DNA from: Paractinoplanes aksuensis
GTDB taxonomy: Bacteria > Actinomycetota > Actinomycetes > Mycobacteriales > Micromonosporaceae
Length of the DNA: 44,665 nt
Direction: 5' to 3'
NCBI RefSeq assembly: GCF_024137025.1
Contig: NZ_JAMYJR010000005.1
Coordinates: 1 to 44,665 of the forward strand
Translations under genes and position numbers: made by a program
Part shown: positions 8,263 through 15,965 of the stretch, in pieces
Layout: every line of letters starts with the position of its first letter
How positions within the stretch are numbered: position 1 is the first letter of the stretch
The notes under the pieces: generated by a model
The model's input: the letters and a program-made list of their open reading frames with translations, nothing else
Told to the model about the DNA's origin: nothing
Database searches by the model: none

Positions 8263-8703
8263 ATGAACATCCGGAGCCGGCGCTTTCGTCGGGCCGCGAC
8301 GCGAGCGCTGGCCACCGGCCACCACACGGCCGTGGTCGTCATCGACGTCGTGCAGCCTGTGCCCGCCCAGTTCCCGCGGATCCTTCGCGGCTGCGTCCCG
8401 CCGTCGGGCCGGGTGGGGCGGCTGGCCGACGACGAGTTCGCCGTGCTGCTCAGCCATCTCGCGTTCCCCGACCAGGCGTACGACGTGGCCGGCAACATCG
8501 CCGCGGCGCTGAGCCCGATCATCGTGAACGGCCGGCTCGTCCCGCTCGCGGCGGCCATCGGCGTCGCCGTCTCGGCCCCGGGCGAGCTGACCGCCGGCGA
8601 GCTCGTCGACCGGGCCCGGCAGGCCATGCGCCGCGCTCAGCAGGTCGGCCCGCAGACCCGCTGGGCCGTCTGGCAGGAAGTCAGTCCACCATCCGCGGCA
8701 TGA
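8263..8703 (+). CDS. short degenerate GGDEF-domain protein
   Basis: A 146-residue product that matches only a GGDEF domain. GRLADDEFAVLLS stands where active cyclases have R-x-GG-D/E-EF, so the signature is ADDEF and cyclase activity is unlikely. Later parts (AAAIGVAV and VDRARQAMRRAQQ) fit the domain's C-terminal half. No sensor domain or membrane segment precedes it, and the 5' end abuts the truncated MFS gene head-to-head, so this may be a 5'-truncated fragment. Its last 23 bases overlap the end of the convergent SagB-like gene. A c-di-GMP or GTP binding role is possible but not shown. Confidence 0.5.
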   Translation: MNIRSRRFRRAATRALATGHHTAVVVIDVVQPVPAQFPRILRGCVPPSGRVGRLADDEFAVLLSHLAFPDQAYDVAGNIAAALSPIIVNGRLVPLAAAIGVAVSAPGELTAGELVDRARQAMRRAQQVGPQTRWAVWQEVSPPSAA

Positions 8704-10123
8704 CCGTGCGCACGTCCACCGGCGTGCCCGGCCCGCCACCGGCCCGCGACTGATACTCCGGCACGCCCACGCACGTGAACAGCAGCGTCACCAGGTCTCC
8801 GGGTTCGTGCAACAGCGCCGGCACCTCGGAATCCAGGAACGTCATGCCGGTGGCGCTCGCCCCCACCGCGTACGCGGCCAGGTGCAGACGCCCCTCGACG
8901 AGCCCGGCCGCGAGTTGCGCTGTCCGGTAACCCCGATCGTCGAGCTCTCCGCCGGGGACGGCGCCGATCACTACGTACGCCGCCTCGGCCGACAAGGACT
9001 GGCCGAGCGAGACCCGTTCCAGCTCCGAGCGCAGCTCGCCGACGACGACCGGATTCGCCAGGTCGGGCCAGCGGTAGATGCCCGGCTCGACCCCGTCGAC
9101 GCCGTGCACGGCCACCCAGTGCGGCACGTCGATGCCGCGCAGCGCGACCGCCATCGGCCAGTCCAGCGCCTCCCGCGGCAGCGACCTCGCCCGGTCCATG
9201 CGCCGCTGCGAGCCCCGCCGGCGAACCACGGCATCCAGCGTTTCGCCCGACCCGGGCGCGGCCACCTCGTCCCCGATCGGCCACGGCTCGCCCAGCACGG
9301 TGCCGTCACCGGCCCGCTGAGCGGCAGTCACCAGCGGAAACTCGACCGGCGGCAACTCGCCCGGCGCCGCGGGGCCCGAGGCCTCGACAGCCGGAGCGCC
9401 CGCCCCGAACGTCAGCAACGCCAAGGGGAACTCGTGCACGCCGTCGGCCCCGACCAGATCCCGGACGGCCTGGTCGGGAAAATCGGTGCGCAGACGCGGA
9501 TCCCACCCGGCCGAAGCAGCTGCCGCCTCCAACTGGGACAGCAAGGTGCCGCCGTCCCAGTACAGGTGGCGGAAGCCGCGCTCGGCGTACCGCCACCCGG
9601 TGCGCCACGGCACACCGGTCACCACGAGGGTGGTCGCCTCACCCCGCGCGGCCGGTCCGACCCGCACGAGCGCGTGCGCCACCGGGTCGTACCAGTGAAC
9701 GCCGTCCTCGACCCCCGCGACCCCGCGCGTCACGGCGTACACCTCGAGCGGGAACCGCGCCCCGGCCGACCCGGACGCACGGAAGAACGCCCGCCGCCCG
9801 TTACGCTCCGAAGTGCGCACGACCCCCGCGCCGAGGAAGAGCACCCGCCCCAGCTGGGCCGCGTCCAGCGGCTGGGCCGGGAAGACCTTTCCCGACAGTA
9901 CGGCCGCCGCCGGCACCCCCGGATCCGGGAGTTCCCGCGGCAGGGCAAGAACGGGAAGCCCCGCCGGATAATCCTTCACCATCGGCGGCAGCGTCGCCCG
10001 GTCGTTGGGCGTCAGATCGTGCCGGACCCGGGGATCGTCCGCGGGAACGTCCCACTCGCGGTCAGGCGAGTACGAAGTGAGCACGTGCAGCAGGCCGGCG
10101 CCGGATTCGAGGTCCACATCCAC
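8681..10123 (-). CDS. SagB-type nitroreductase-fold oxidoreductase
   Basis: A 480-residue protein of the SagB/McbC-like FMN oxidoreductase family, in two related halves. Visible marks are LLHVLTSYSPDREW at the start, GVHWYDPVAHALVRVG, the first core PLEVYAVTRG, and a second core with RRRGSQRRMDRARSLPREAL, PGIYRWPD and a C-terminal GASATGMTFLDSEVPALL. SagB enzymes oxidise azolines to azoles in thiazole/oxazole peptide pathways, but no cyclodehydratase or precursor peptide is nearby, so this may be a stand-alone member with another role. Start GTG 10123 is chosen because family similarity begins there; the long reading to 10465 runs through the divergent HIT gene. Confidence 0.8.
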   Translation of the reverse strand: MDVDLESGAGLLHVLTSYSPDREWDVPADDPRVRHDLTPNDRATLPPMVKDYPAGLPVLALPRELPDPGVPAAAVLSGKVFPAQPLDAAQLGRVLFLGAGVVRTSERNGRRAFFRASGSAGARFPLEVYAVTRGVAGVEDGVHWYDPVAHALVRVGPAARGEATTLVVTGVPWRTGWRYAERGFRHLYWDGGTLLSQLEAAAASAGWDPRLRTDFPDQAVRDLVGADGVHEFPLALLTFGAGAPAVEASGPAAPGELPPVEFPLVTAAQRAGDGTVLGEPWPIGDEVAAPGSGETLDAVVRRRGSQRRMDRARSLPREALDWPMAVALRGIDVPHWVAVHGVDGVEPGIYRWPDLANPVVVGELRSELERVSLGQSLSAEAAYVVIGAVPGGELDDRGYRTAQLAAGLVEGRLHLAAYAVGASATGMTFLDSEVPALLHEPGDLVTLLFTCVGVPEYQSRAGGGPGTPVDVRTVMPRMVD

Positions 10124-10144
10124 ACTCTGCCAGTCCGCACGTCT

Positions 10145-10150
10145 TAGGGT
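10145..10150 (+). promoter_or_regulatory. -10 box TAGGGT of the HIT gene
   Basis: TAGGGT lies 30 bases before the ATG at 10181, followed by a clear ribosome site (GAAAGGCAG). This is the ordinary leadered arrangement. No good -35 hexamer is visible. Confidence 0.4.
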
Positions 10151-10180
10151 GGGTCCCGAACCCGACCGGAAAGGCAGACG

Positions 10181-10582
10181 ATGGCCACCATCTTCACCCA
10201 GATCATCAACGGCGACATTCCCGGACGCATGGTCTGGACGGACGACCGTGTGGCCGCGTTCCTCACGATCGCTCCGCTGACGGCCGGCCACACGCTCGTG
10301 GTCCCGCGCGACGAGATCGACGACTGGACCCAGCTGCCGCCCGACCTGCTCACCCACGTGATGACGGTGAGCCACCGCATCGGCGCCGCGCTCAAGAAAG
10401 CCTACGAGTCCCCGCGCGTGGGCCTGGTGATCGCCGGCTTCGAGGTCCCCCACGCCCACGTACACGTGTTCCCGGCCTGGGAAATGGCCGACTTCGACTT
10501 CGCCCGCGTCGACCCGGACGTCCCACCCGCCCGCCTCGACGACGACCAGAAGCGCATTCTGGCCGCCCTCGAGGAGGAGTGA
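10181..10582 (+). CDS. HIT-family nucleotide hydrolase
   Basis: A 133-residue histidine-triad protein. H91-x-H93-x-H95 (PHAHVHVFP) is the catalytic triad. The N-terminal IFTQIINGDIPGR and the middle TIAPLTAGHTLVVPR are typical of the branch that cleaves AMP from aminoacyl- or phosphoramidate nucleotides. Cytosolic, single domain, normal length. GAAAGGCAG precedes the ATG at a suitable distance. It is divergent from the SagB-like gene with a short shared upstream region and convergent with the efflux gene, 10 bp apart. Confidence 0.92.
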   Translation: MATIFTQIINGDIPGRMVWTDDRVAAFLTIAPLTAGHTLVVPRDEIDDWTQLPPDLLTHVMTVSHRIGAALKKAYESPRVGLVIAGFEVPHAHVHVFPAWEMADFDFARVDPDVPPARLDDDQKRILAALEEE

Positions 10583-10592
10583 GCCGAGCGCG

Positions 10593-12167
10593 TCAGTGCG
10601 TCAGGCCCGCGGCCTCGCGGGCGGCGCGTTCGTCGCCGCTGACGGTGTGCAGGGGCTTTTCCTTGATGAAGAGCACCGCGAGCAGGGCGAGGGCGGCGAT
10701 CGGCGCGCCGATCAGGAACAGCTCCGCGGTCGCCTGGCCGTAGATGTCGGCCACGATGGCGCGGACCGGCTCGGGCAGGGCGGAGACGTCGGGTACCTCG
10801 TGGGTGCCGCCGCCGGCCGTTCCGGCGCCGGGCAGTTTCTCGGCGAACAGCGTGGTCACCTTGGACGCGAGCACCGCGCCCAGGGCGCTGACGCCGATGG
10901 TGCCGCCCATGCTGCGGAAGAACGTCAAGGTCGAGGTGGCCGCGCCCAGTTCGGCCGCCGGCACGTCGTTCTGGGCGGCCAGCACCAGGTTCTGCATGAG
11001 CATGCCGACGCCGACGCCGAGGACCAGCATCCAGGCCGACAGGACGACGATGTCGGTGTCGGCGCCGATGGTGCTCAGCAGCAGCATGCCCGCGGTCATG
11101 AAGATGCCGCCGGCGACCAGGTAGATCTTCCACTTGCCGGTCTTGGTGATGAGCGCGCCGGCCACCGTCGACGAGACGAGCAGGCCGAAGATCAGCGGCA
11201 GGCTCATCAGGCCGGCCACGGTCGGGGACTTGCCCAGCGCGATCTGGAAGTACTGGCTCAGGAAGACCGTGCCGCCGAACATGGCCACGCCGACCAGGGT
11301 GCTGGCCACGGTGGTCAGGGTGACCGTGCGGTTGCGGAAGATGCCCAGCGGGATGATCGGCTCTTTCGCCTTCGACTCCACCAGCACGGCCAGGGCGAGC
11401 AGCACCAGGCCGCCGACGACGAAGGCCGCGGTCTGCCACGACGCCCAGTCGAAGCGGTTGCCGGCCAGCGTCGACCAGATCAGCAGGTCGCTGACGCCCG
11501 CGGTGATGAGGAAGGCGCCCAGCCAGTCGATCTCGACCTTCTTGCGTACGGTCGGCAGGCTCAGCGTCCGCTGCAGCAGGAAGATGGCGGCCAGCGAGAA
11601 CGGCACGCCGATGAAGAAGCACCAGCGCCAGCCCAGCCACGAGGTGTCCACGAGCACGCCGCCGATGAGCGGGCCGGCGACCGTGGCGACACCGAACACG
11701 GCGCCGAAGATGCCGGCGTAGCGGCCCATCTCGCGCGGCGGGATCATCGCGGCCATCACGATCGTGGCCAGCGCGGTCATGCCGCCCGCGCCGACGCCCT
11801 GGATGACGCGGCTGACGATGAGCACCTCGACATTGGGGGTCAGGCCGGCGATCAGTGAGCCGGCCACGAACAGGCCCAGGGAGAGCTGGATGAGCAGCTT
11901 CTTGTTGTAGAGGTCGGCCATCTTGCCCCACAGCGGCACGGTCGCCGTCATGGCCAGCAGTTCGGCGGTGACGATCCAGGTGTAGATCGACTGGGTGCCG
12001 TTGAGGTCGGCGATGATGCGCGGCAGCGCGTTGGAGACGACCGTGCCGGCCAGGATGCTGACGAACAGGCCCATCATCAGGCCGGACAGCGCCTGGATGA
12101 CCTGGCGCGGTGTCATCCGCCCGGCCGGCTGGTCGGTCTCGGTGAGGTTGGAGGTGTCTGCGCTCAT
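10593..12167 (-). CDS. DHA2-family (EmrB/QacA-type) drug efflux MFS transporter
   Basis: A 524-residue, 14-helix proton-drug antiporter. Motif A-like sequence PLWGKMADLYNKK follows helix 2; RVIQGVGAGGM and the antiporter motif C-like GPLIGGVLVDTSWLGWRW are clear. A large external loop near residues 440-480 (PGAGTAGGG) precedes the last helix, as in other DHA2 pumps. Start ATG 12167 follows AAGGACC. Its start overlaps the end of the TetR gene by four bases, so regulator and pump form one transcript, probably induced when the TetR protein binds a drug. Confidence 0.92.
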   Translation of the reverse strand: MSADTSNLTETDQPAGRMTPRQVIQALSGLMMGLFVSILAGTVVSNALPRIIADLNGTQSIYTWIVTAELLAMTATVPLWGKMADLYNKKLLIQLSLGLFVAGSLIAGLTPNVEVLIVSRVIQGVGAGGMTALATIVMAAMIPPREMGRYAGIFGAVFGVATVAGPLIGGVLVDTSWLGWRWCFFIGVPFSLAAIFLLQRTLSLPTVRKKVEIDWLGAFLITAGVSDLLIWSTLAGNRFDWASWQTAAFVVGGLVLLALAVLVESKAKEPIIPLGIFRNRTVTLTTVASTLVGVAMFGGTVFLSQYFQIALGKSPTVAGLMSLPLIFGLLVSSTVAGALITKTGKWKIYLVAGGIFMTAGMLLLSTIGADTDIVVLSAWMLVLGVGVGMLMQNLVLAAQNDVPAAELGAATSTLTFFRSMGGTIGVSALGAVLASKVTTLFAEKLPGAGTAGGGTHEVPDVSALPEPVRAIVADIYGQATAELFLIGAPIAALALLAVLFIKEKPLHTVSGDERAAREAAGLTH

Positions 12168-12778
12168 CGGTGGTCCTTGCTGGTGGGGCGGGGGTCGGAA
12201 AGTCCGTGCGCGAGCAGGTCGAACGCGTCGCGGACGAGCTCGGTGAGGCGGGCCCGCCCGTCCGAGGCGGCCCAGCGCATCAAGGAGACGCGCACGGCGG
12301 CCCCGGTCACCGCGGCGGCGAGGGCGGCGTCGGTGCCGGACCGGGCCGCGATCGCGTCCGCCAGGTCCTGCTCGTGCTGGGCGGACCGGCTGATCAGCCC
12401 GGTGACCAGCGCCGGGTTGTTCGCCATGACCCGGCACCGCACCAGCCAGAGCTCGCCGTCGGCCTCGATAGCCTCCAGGTCGGGCGTGATCGCCTGCAGC
12501 ACGGCGGGAACGGCCGGCACGTCCGCCGGCACGGCCCGCAGGCGTTCCAGGACGTCGTGGTTGTCGACGAACTGGTCGCCGACGATCGCCTCGTCCTTGG
12601 TCGCGAAGTAGTTGAAGAACGTCCGGGGCGACACGTCGGCCGCGGCCGCGATGTCCTCGACGGTCACATGGTCGAGGCCCCGGTCGTCCACGAGGCGCAG
12701 GGCCGCCGCGATCAAAGCATCTTTGGTCTGCTGCTTCTTACGATCACGGCGGCCCGGCGGAGCCGTCTCAGGGAGCAT
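12164..12778 (-). CDS. TetR-family repressor of the adjacent efflux pump
   Basis: A 204-residue regulator. The N-terminal HTH domain (residues about 15-64) includes TKDALIAAALRLVDDRGLDHVTVEDIAAAA and the recognition region VSPRTFFNYFATKDEA, both typical. The C-terminal part is a divergent ligand-binding domain. It is first in a two-gene operon with the DHA2 transporter, and a palindromic site lies 20-53 bases upstream of its start, consistent with autorepression of the pair. The inducer is unknown. Confidence 0.92.
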   Translation of the reverse strand: MLPETAPPGRRDRKKQQTKDALIAAALRLVDDRGLDHVTVEDIAAAADVSPRTFFNYFATKDEAIVGDQFVDNHDVLERLRAVPADVPAVPAVLQAITPDLEAIEADGELWLVRCRVMANNPALVTGLISRSAQHEQDLADAIAARSGTDAALAAAVTGAAVRVSLMRWAASDGRARLTELVRDAFDLLAHGLSDPRPTSKDHR

Positions 12779-12797
12779 GCACCGACCGTACGGATTT

Positions 12798-12831
12798 CTT
12801 GCAGTGCATGCAAAGTTTTAGACACTGCAAG
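12798..12831. promoter_or_regulatory. palindromic operator of the TetR-efflux operon
   Basis: CTTGCAGTG at 12798-12806 is repeated inverted as CACTGCAAG at 12823-12831. Within it, TTGCA at 12799-12803 and TGCAA at 12809-12813 make a second, shorter inverted repeat. The site lies 20 bases upstream of the TetR start. The arrangement suits two TetR dimers or one long operator. Confidence 0.65.
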
Positions 12832-12844
12832 ATCGTGTCATACG

Positions 12845-13378
12845 TCACGACAGGCGGTCGAAGGGGGCGGCGTAGGTGAAGCGGCCGGTCCGGCCGTCGT
12901 ACTGGGTGAGGGTTCGGACCTGGAAGTAGTCGCCCCAGGAAGGGTCCGGCGCGGTTATACCCAGCGGCGAGGCGGGGGCGAAGCCGAAACGACCGTAGAA
13001 GGCGGGTTCGCCCACGAGCGCGATCAGGGACTCGCCGAGCGCGTCCGCCGCGCCCAGAACGGCGTGCATCAGGGCGGTGCCGACGCCCGCTCGCTGCCGC
13101 TGGGGGTCGACGCTCACGGGCCCGAGGCCCAGCGCCGGCCGGCCGTCGACATGGGCCCGGGTCGCGAGCACGTGGCCGATCACGCGGTTGTCCTCGACCG
13201 CGACCAGCGACAGCTGCGGAATCCAGCCGCCGTCGGCGCGCAACCACGAGACCAGGGTCGCCTCGCCCGGGTCTCCACCCGGCTCCACCGGTGGGGCGCT
13301 GTGCTCGATGCCGCGGAACGCGGCGGCCGTGACCGCCCGGATCGCTTCGGCATCGTCGGGAAGCTCGCGTCGAATCAT
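12845..13378 (-). CDS. GNAT family N-acetyltransferase (YhbS-like)
   Basis: A 177-residue acetyltransferase of the group with GLGPVSVDPQRQRAGVGTAL, which holds the Q/R-x-x-G-x-G/A acetyl-CoA loop, and GEPAFYGRFGFAPAS near the end, a signature of the YhbS/COG3153 type. The start may be ATG 13378 or GTG 13381; GGAG is too close to tell. It lies upstream of the TetR operon on the same strand, with the operator between, so it is probably transcribed separately. The substrate is unknown. Confidence 0.85.
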   Translation of the reverse strand: MIRRELPDDAEAIRAVTAAAFRGIEHSAPPVEPGGDPGEATLVSWLRADGGWIPQLSLVAVEDNRVIGHVLATRAHVDGRPALGLGPVSVDPQRQRAGVGTALMHAVLGAADALGESLIALVGEPAFYGRFGFAPASPLGITAPDPSWGDYFQVRTLTQYDGRTGRFTYAAPFDRLS

Positions 13379-13391
13379 CACTCCGGAACGA

Positions 13392-14193
13392 TTACAGGTC
13401 CGGCCTGATCCTGGTACTCGATTCGCGCGGGACGAGGCGGGGGTGGATCACCGGCCGGGCCAACCGTTCGCCGGTGGTGATGCGTTCGGCCAGCATCCCG
13501 AAGCCGGCCCGGCCCAGCTCCACGAAGTCCATCCAGACTGTCGACAGGGGCGGGGCGAAGTGGCGGGCGTCCGGCATGTCGTCGATGCCGACGATCGAGT
13601 AGTCGGCCGGCGCGACGAGGCCCCGGCCCCGCAGGGCGTTCATGAAGCCCGGGGCCATCTGGTCGTTGCCGCTGAAGACGGCCGTGAAGTCGCCGGGGTC
13701 GACGACGGCGCCGGCCCGGAAGCCGGACTCGGCCGACCAGTCGCCGCGCACTATCGGCAGCGGCGCGGCGGCCACCTCGGCCAGGGCGTCGTGGTAGCCG
13801 TTCTCCCGGTCCACGGTCTCGTTGATCCGCTCGGGGCCCGCGATGTGCAGGGTCCGCCGGTGGCCCAGCTCGATCAGCTGCCGCGTGGCCAGGAGTGCCG
13901 CCTCGTAGGAGTCGACCGTCGCCGAGTCGGCGTTGGGCCAGGCGTGACCGGAGAGGATGACCACGCACCGTCTCCCAGACCCGGTGCAGGACGTCCTCGA
14001 TGCCGGGATGCGGGGACGAGATGAGGATGCCGTCGACCCGGGCCGAGAGGAACCGGTCGAGCGCCTTGTGGACCTCGCCGGGCGCGTCGGCGTCGGCCGG
14101 TCGGTAGTCGACCCAGCTGGTGAACAGCGCGTAACCGGCGTCGTGGGCCGCCTCGTTGAGGCCGTGGGCGATCGACCACGTGCCGTACACCGA
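13392..14193 (-). pseudogene. LacI-family regulator, 5'-truncated and frameshifted
   Basis: Two frames together give the sugar-binding domain of a LacI regulator. From 14193 one frame reads VYGTWSIAHGLNEAAHDAGY, DGILISSPHPG and VLHRVWETV. At about 13970 the frame changes to VVILSGHAWPNADS, LIELGHRRTLHIAGPE, FTAVFSGNDQMAPG and DYSIVGIDDMP, ending TAA at 13392. The N-terminal 75-80 residues with the DNA-binding helices are absent, so it could not bind an operator. At 14193 it abuts, head-to-head, the 5'-truncated end of another gene on the plus strand. One deletion could have removed both 5' ends and the promoter region between. Confidence 0.8.
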
Positions 14194-14479
14194 TCGGCGG
14201 GGTCGGCTACGGCGGCATCGACCCCGCCTGACATGCGCCCGGACTGGGAGACCTTCATCGGCCCACGCGGTTTGAGCGTCCCCGGCCGACTGGCCATCGT
14301 CTACCAGGAAGCCGGCGGCTGGCTCCCGATGATGCAGGACACGGGCACCCCGTCCACCTACCGCATCGTCGACCCACGGACCGGCGATGTCCGCGCCACC
14401 GGCCGCCCCGAACCGGGCGAAGCCCTCGAAGCCGACCCCACTGGTGAGCCCCGCGTCATCATCTTCCACGACGGGGCGT
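14194..14479 (+). pseudogene. 3' remnant of an unidentified enzyme gene
   Basis: The plus strand reads IGGVGYGGIDPA, then after one surplus base (TGA where GA would keep frame, near 14230) MRPDWETFIGPRGLSVPG, AIVYQEAGGWLP, STYRIVDPRTGDVRATG and EPRVIIFHDG. The second half has the look of a C-terminal beta-sandwich of a carbohydrate-active enzyme, which would suit a divergent LacI neighbour, but I cannot name the family. The 5' part is missing. After HDG the sequence runs into a 16-base C tract, so the natural end is also unclear. Confidence 0.4.
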
Positions 14480-14495
14480 CCCCCCCCCCCCCCCC
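14480..14495. repeat. 16-base poly-C tract
   Basis: Sixteen consecutive C residues directly after the enzyme remnant. No other homopolymer of this length occurs in the window. It could be a slippage-prone site or an artefact of assembly. Confidence 0.95.
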
Positions 14496-14630
14496 GGCCG
14501 GCGGAATGGAGGCAATGACTTTGTTGGCGGATCGTGGGGACGGGCGGGCGCGGGGCTCGGTCAGCGGGTGAGACTGACGACGCGACACCGCGTGGTCCAC
14601 CGTGGACGACGGGGACGGGAGGTGGTCGCC

Positions 14631-15902
14631 ATGCTCGTGCGGGGTTTGCTGACCGGAGTGCTGATCGCCGGGGCGCTGGCCGCGCCGGCCGGCGCCGCCG
14701 TCCGTGGTCCGGTGCTCGACCCGTCGTTCGGCTCGGGCGGCTGGGTCACGGCCGAGTACGGCGGCGGTGACTACGTCCGCGACCTCGCCCTGCAGCCCGA
14801 CGGCAAGATCATCGCGGTCGGCAACGGCAACGAGGGCTACTTCCTGATCGAGCGGCGCCGGGCCGACGGCGCGCTCGACGAGTCGTTCGGCACGGCCGGC
14901 GTCGTGGTCACCGACGTCGACCCCGACTCGTTCTGGGACGACCCGGCCGCGATGACGCTGCAGGCCGGCGGGCGCATCCTGGTCGCCGGCACGGTGTCGC
15001 GGGCCGGATTCTCGGCACTGGCGCTGGTCCGCTACCTGTCCGACGGCAGCATCGACACCTCGTTCGGCACCGACGGGCGGCTCTTCCCGGCGCTGGGCGA
15101 CGCCGTCTACGGCACCCGGCCCGCCGGCCTGACCCAGCAGCCCGACGGCAAGATCGTGCTGGGCCTGAGCGCGGCCACCAACGACGGCAGCGACCCGCCC
15201 GTCCTGCTGCGGCTGCGACCCGACGGCACCCCCGACCCCACGTTCGGCGCCGGCGGCGTGGTCCGCACCGACCTCGGCCCGAACGAGTTCGAGTCGGTCA
15301 CCACGGTGGCCGTGGCCCCCGACGGCGACATCGTCGTGGCCGGCGCCAGCAGCTACTGGAGCACGCTGCCCGAACCCACGGCCGACGTGCTGCTGGCCCG
15401 CTTCACCCCACGCGGCCGCCTGGACACGTCGTTCGGCTCCAGCGGCCGGGTGATCCGCGACCTGACCGGCCCGCAGGGCATCGACGGCTCGTCCGGCCTG
15501 GCCATCGGCCGCGACGGTCGCATCCTGCAGACCGTCTGGACCCAGCAGGACGACGTCCGCCGCGACGGCCTGCTGCGCTACCTGCCAGACGGCAAGCCCG
15601 ACCGGTCCTTGGGCCGCAACGCCTTCACGTACGTGTCCGGCCCCACCACGTCCCCCGTGCTCCGCCCGAACGGGCGCATCGTCACCACCGGCTCGGCCGA
15701 CGGCAACATCGTGGTCGCCCAGTACCGCGCCAACGGCTCCCTCGACCCATCCTTCGGCACCGGCGGCGTCGTCACCACCGACCTCGGCGGCACCGACCGC
15801 GGCACAGTCCTGAAGATCCAGCCCAACGGCCGCCTCCTGATCGGCGGCAGCGGCAGCGTCCCGGGCGGCGACGCCTTCGCCCTGGTCCGCTACCGCCCGT
15901 AA
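14631..15902 (+). CDS. exported delta-60 repeat beta-propeller-like protein
   Basis: A 423-residue protein. A signal peptide (LVRGLLTGVLIAGALAAPAGA) is followed by seven delta-60-type repeats, each with a [LIP]D-x-[ST]-[FL]G element: LDPSFGSGG, LDESFGTAG, IDTSFGTDG, PDPTFGAGG, LDTSFGSSG, PDRSLGRNA and LDPSFGTGG. The repeats alternate with QPDGKI[IV] strands, and the product probably forms one extracellular propeller. The family has no settled function. ATG 14631 follows GGGAGG at a suitable distance; the longer reading from 14568 has no signal peptide at its start. The sixth repeat is the most degraded. Confidence 0.88.
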   Translation: MLVRGLLTGVLIAGALAAPAGAAVRGPVLDPSFGSGGWVTAEYGGGDYVRDLALQPDGKIIAVGNGNEGYFLIERRRADGALDESFGTAGVVVTDVDPDSFWDDPAAMTLQAGGRILVAGTVSRAGFSALALVRYLSDGSIDTSFGTDGRLFPALGDAVYGTRPAGLTQQPDGKIVLGLSAATNDGSDPPVLLRLRPDGTPDPTFGAGGVVRTDLGPNEFESVTTVAVAPDGDIVVAGASSYWSTLPEPTADVLLARFTPRGRLDTSFGSSGRVIRDLTGPQGIDGSSGLAIGRDGRILQTVWTQQDDVRRDGLLRYLPDGKPDRSLGRNAFTYVSGPTTSPVLRPNGRIVTTGSADGNIVVAQYRANGSLDPSFGTGGVVTTDLGGTDRGTVLKIQPNGRLLIGGSGSVPGGDAFALVRYRP

Positions 15903-15915
15903 CACCCACCGAGCC

Positions 15916-15957
15916 CGCTCCGGGGCAGCGACCCCGCCAGGCCGCCGCCTCGGAGCG
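15916..15957. terminator. bidirectional terminator between convergent genes
   Basis: CGCTCCG (15916-15922) pairs with CGGAGCG (15951-15957), and an inner CGGGG (15921-15925) pairs with CCCCG (15932-15936). It fills the 63 bp between two convergent stop codons. Confidence 0.6.
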
Positions 15958-15965
15958 CCCATGCG

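Noticed and set aside
10144..10465. N-terminal extension of the SagB-like frame to 10465
   Set aside because: The extension is antisense to the HIT gene and shows no SagB similarity; GTG 10123 is used.
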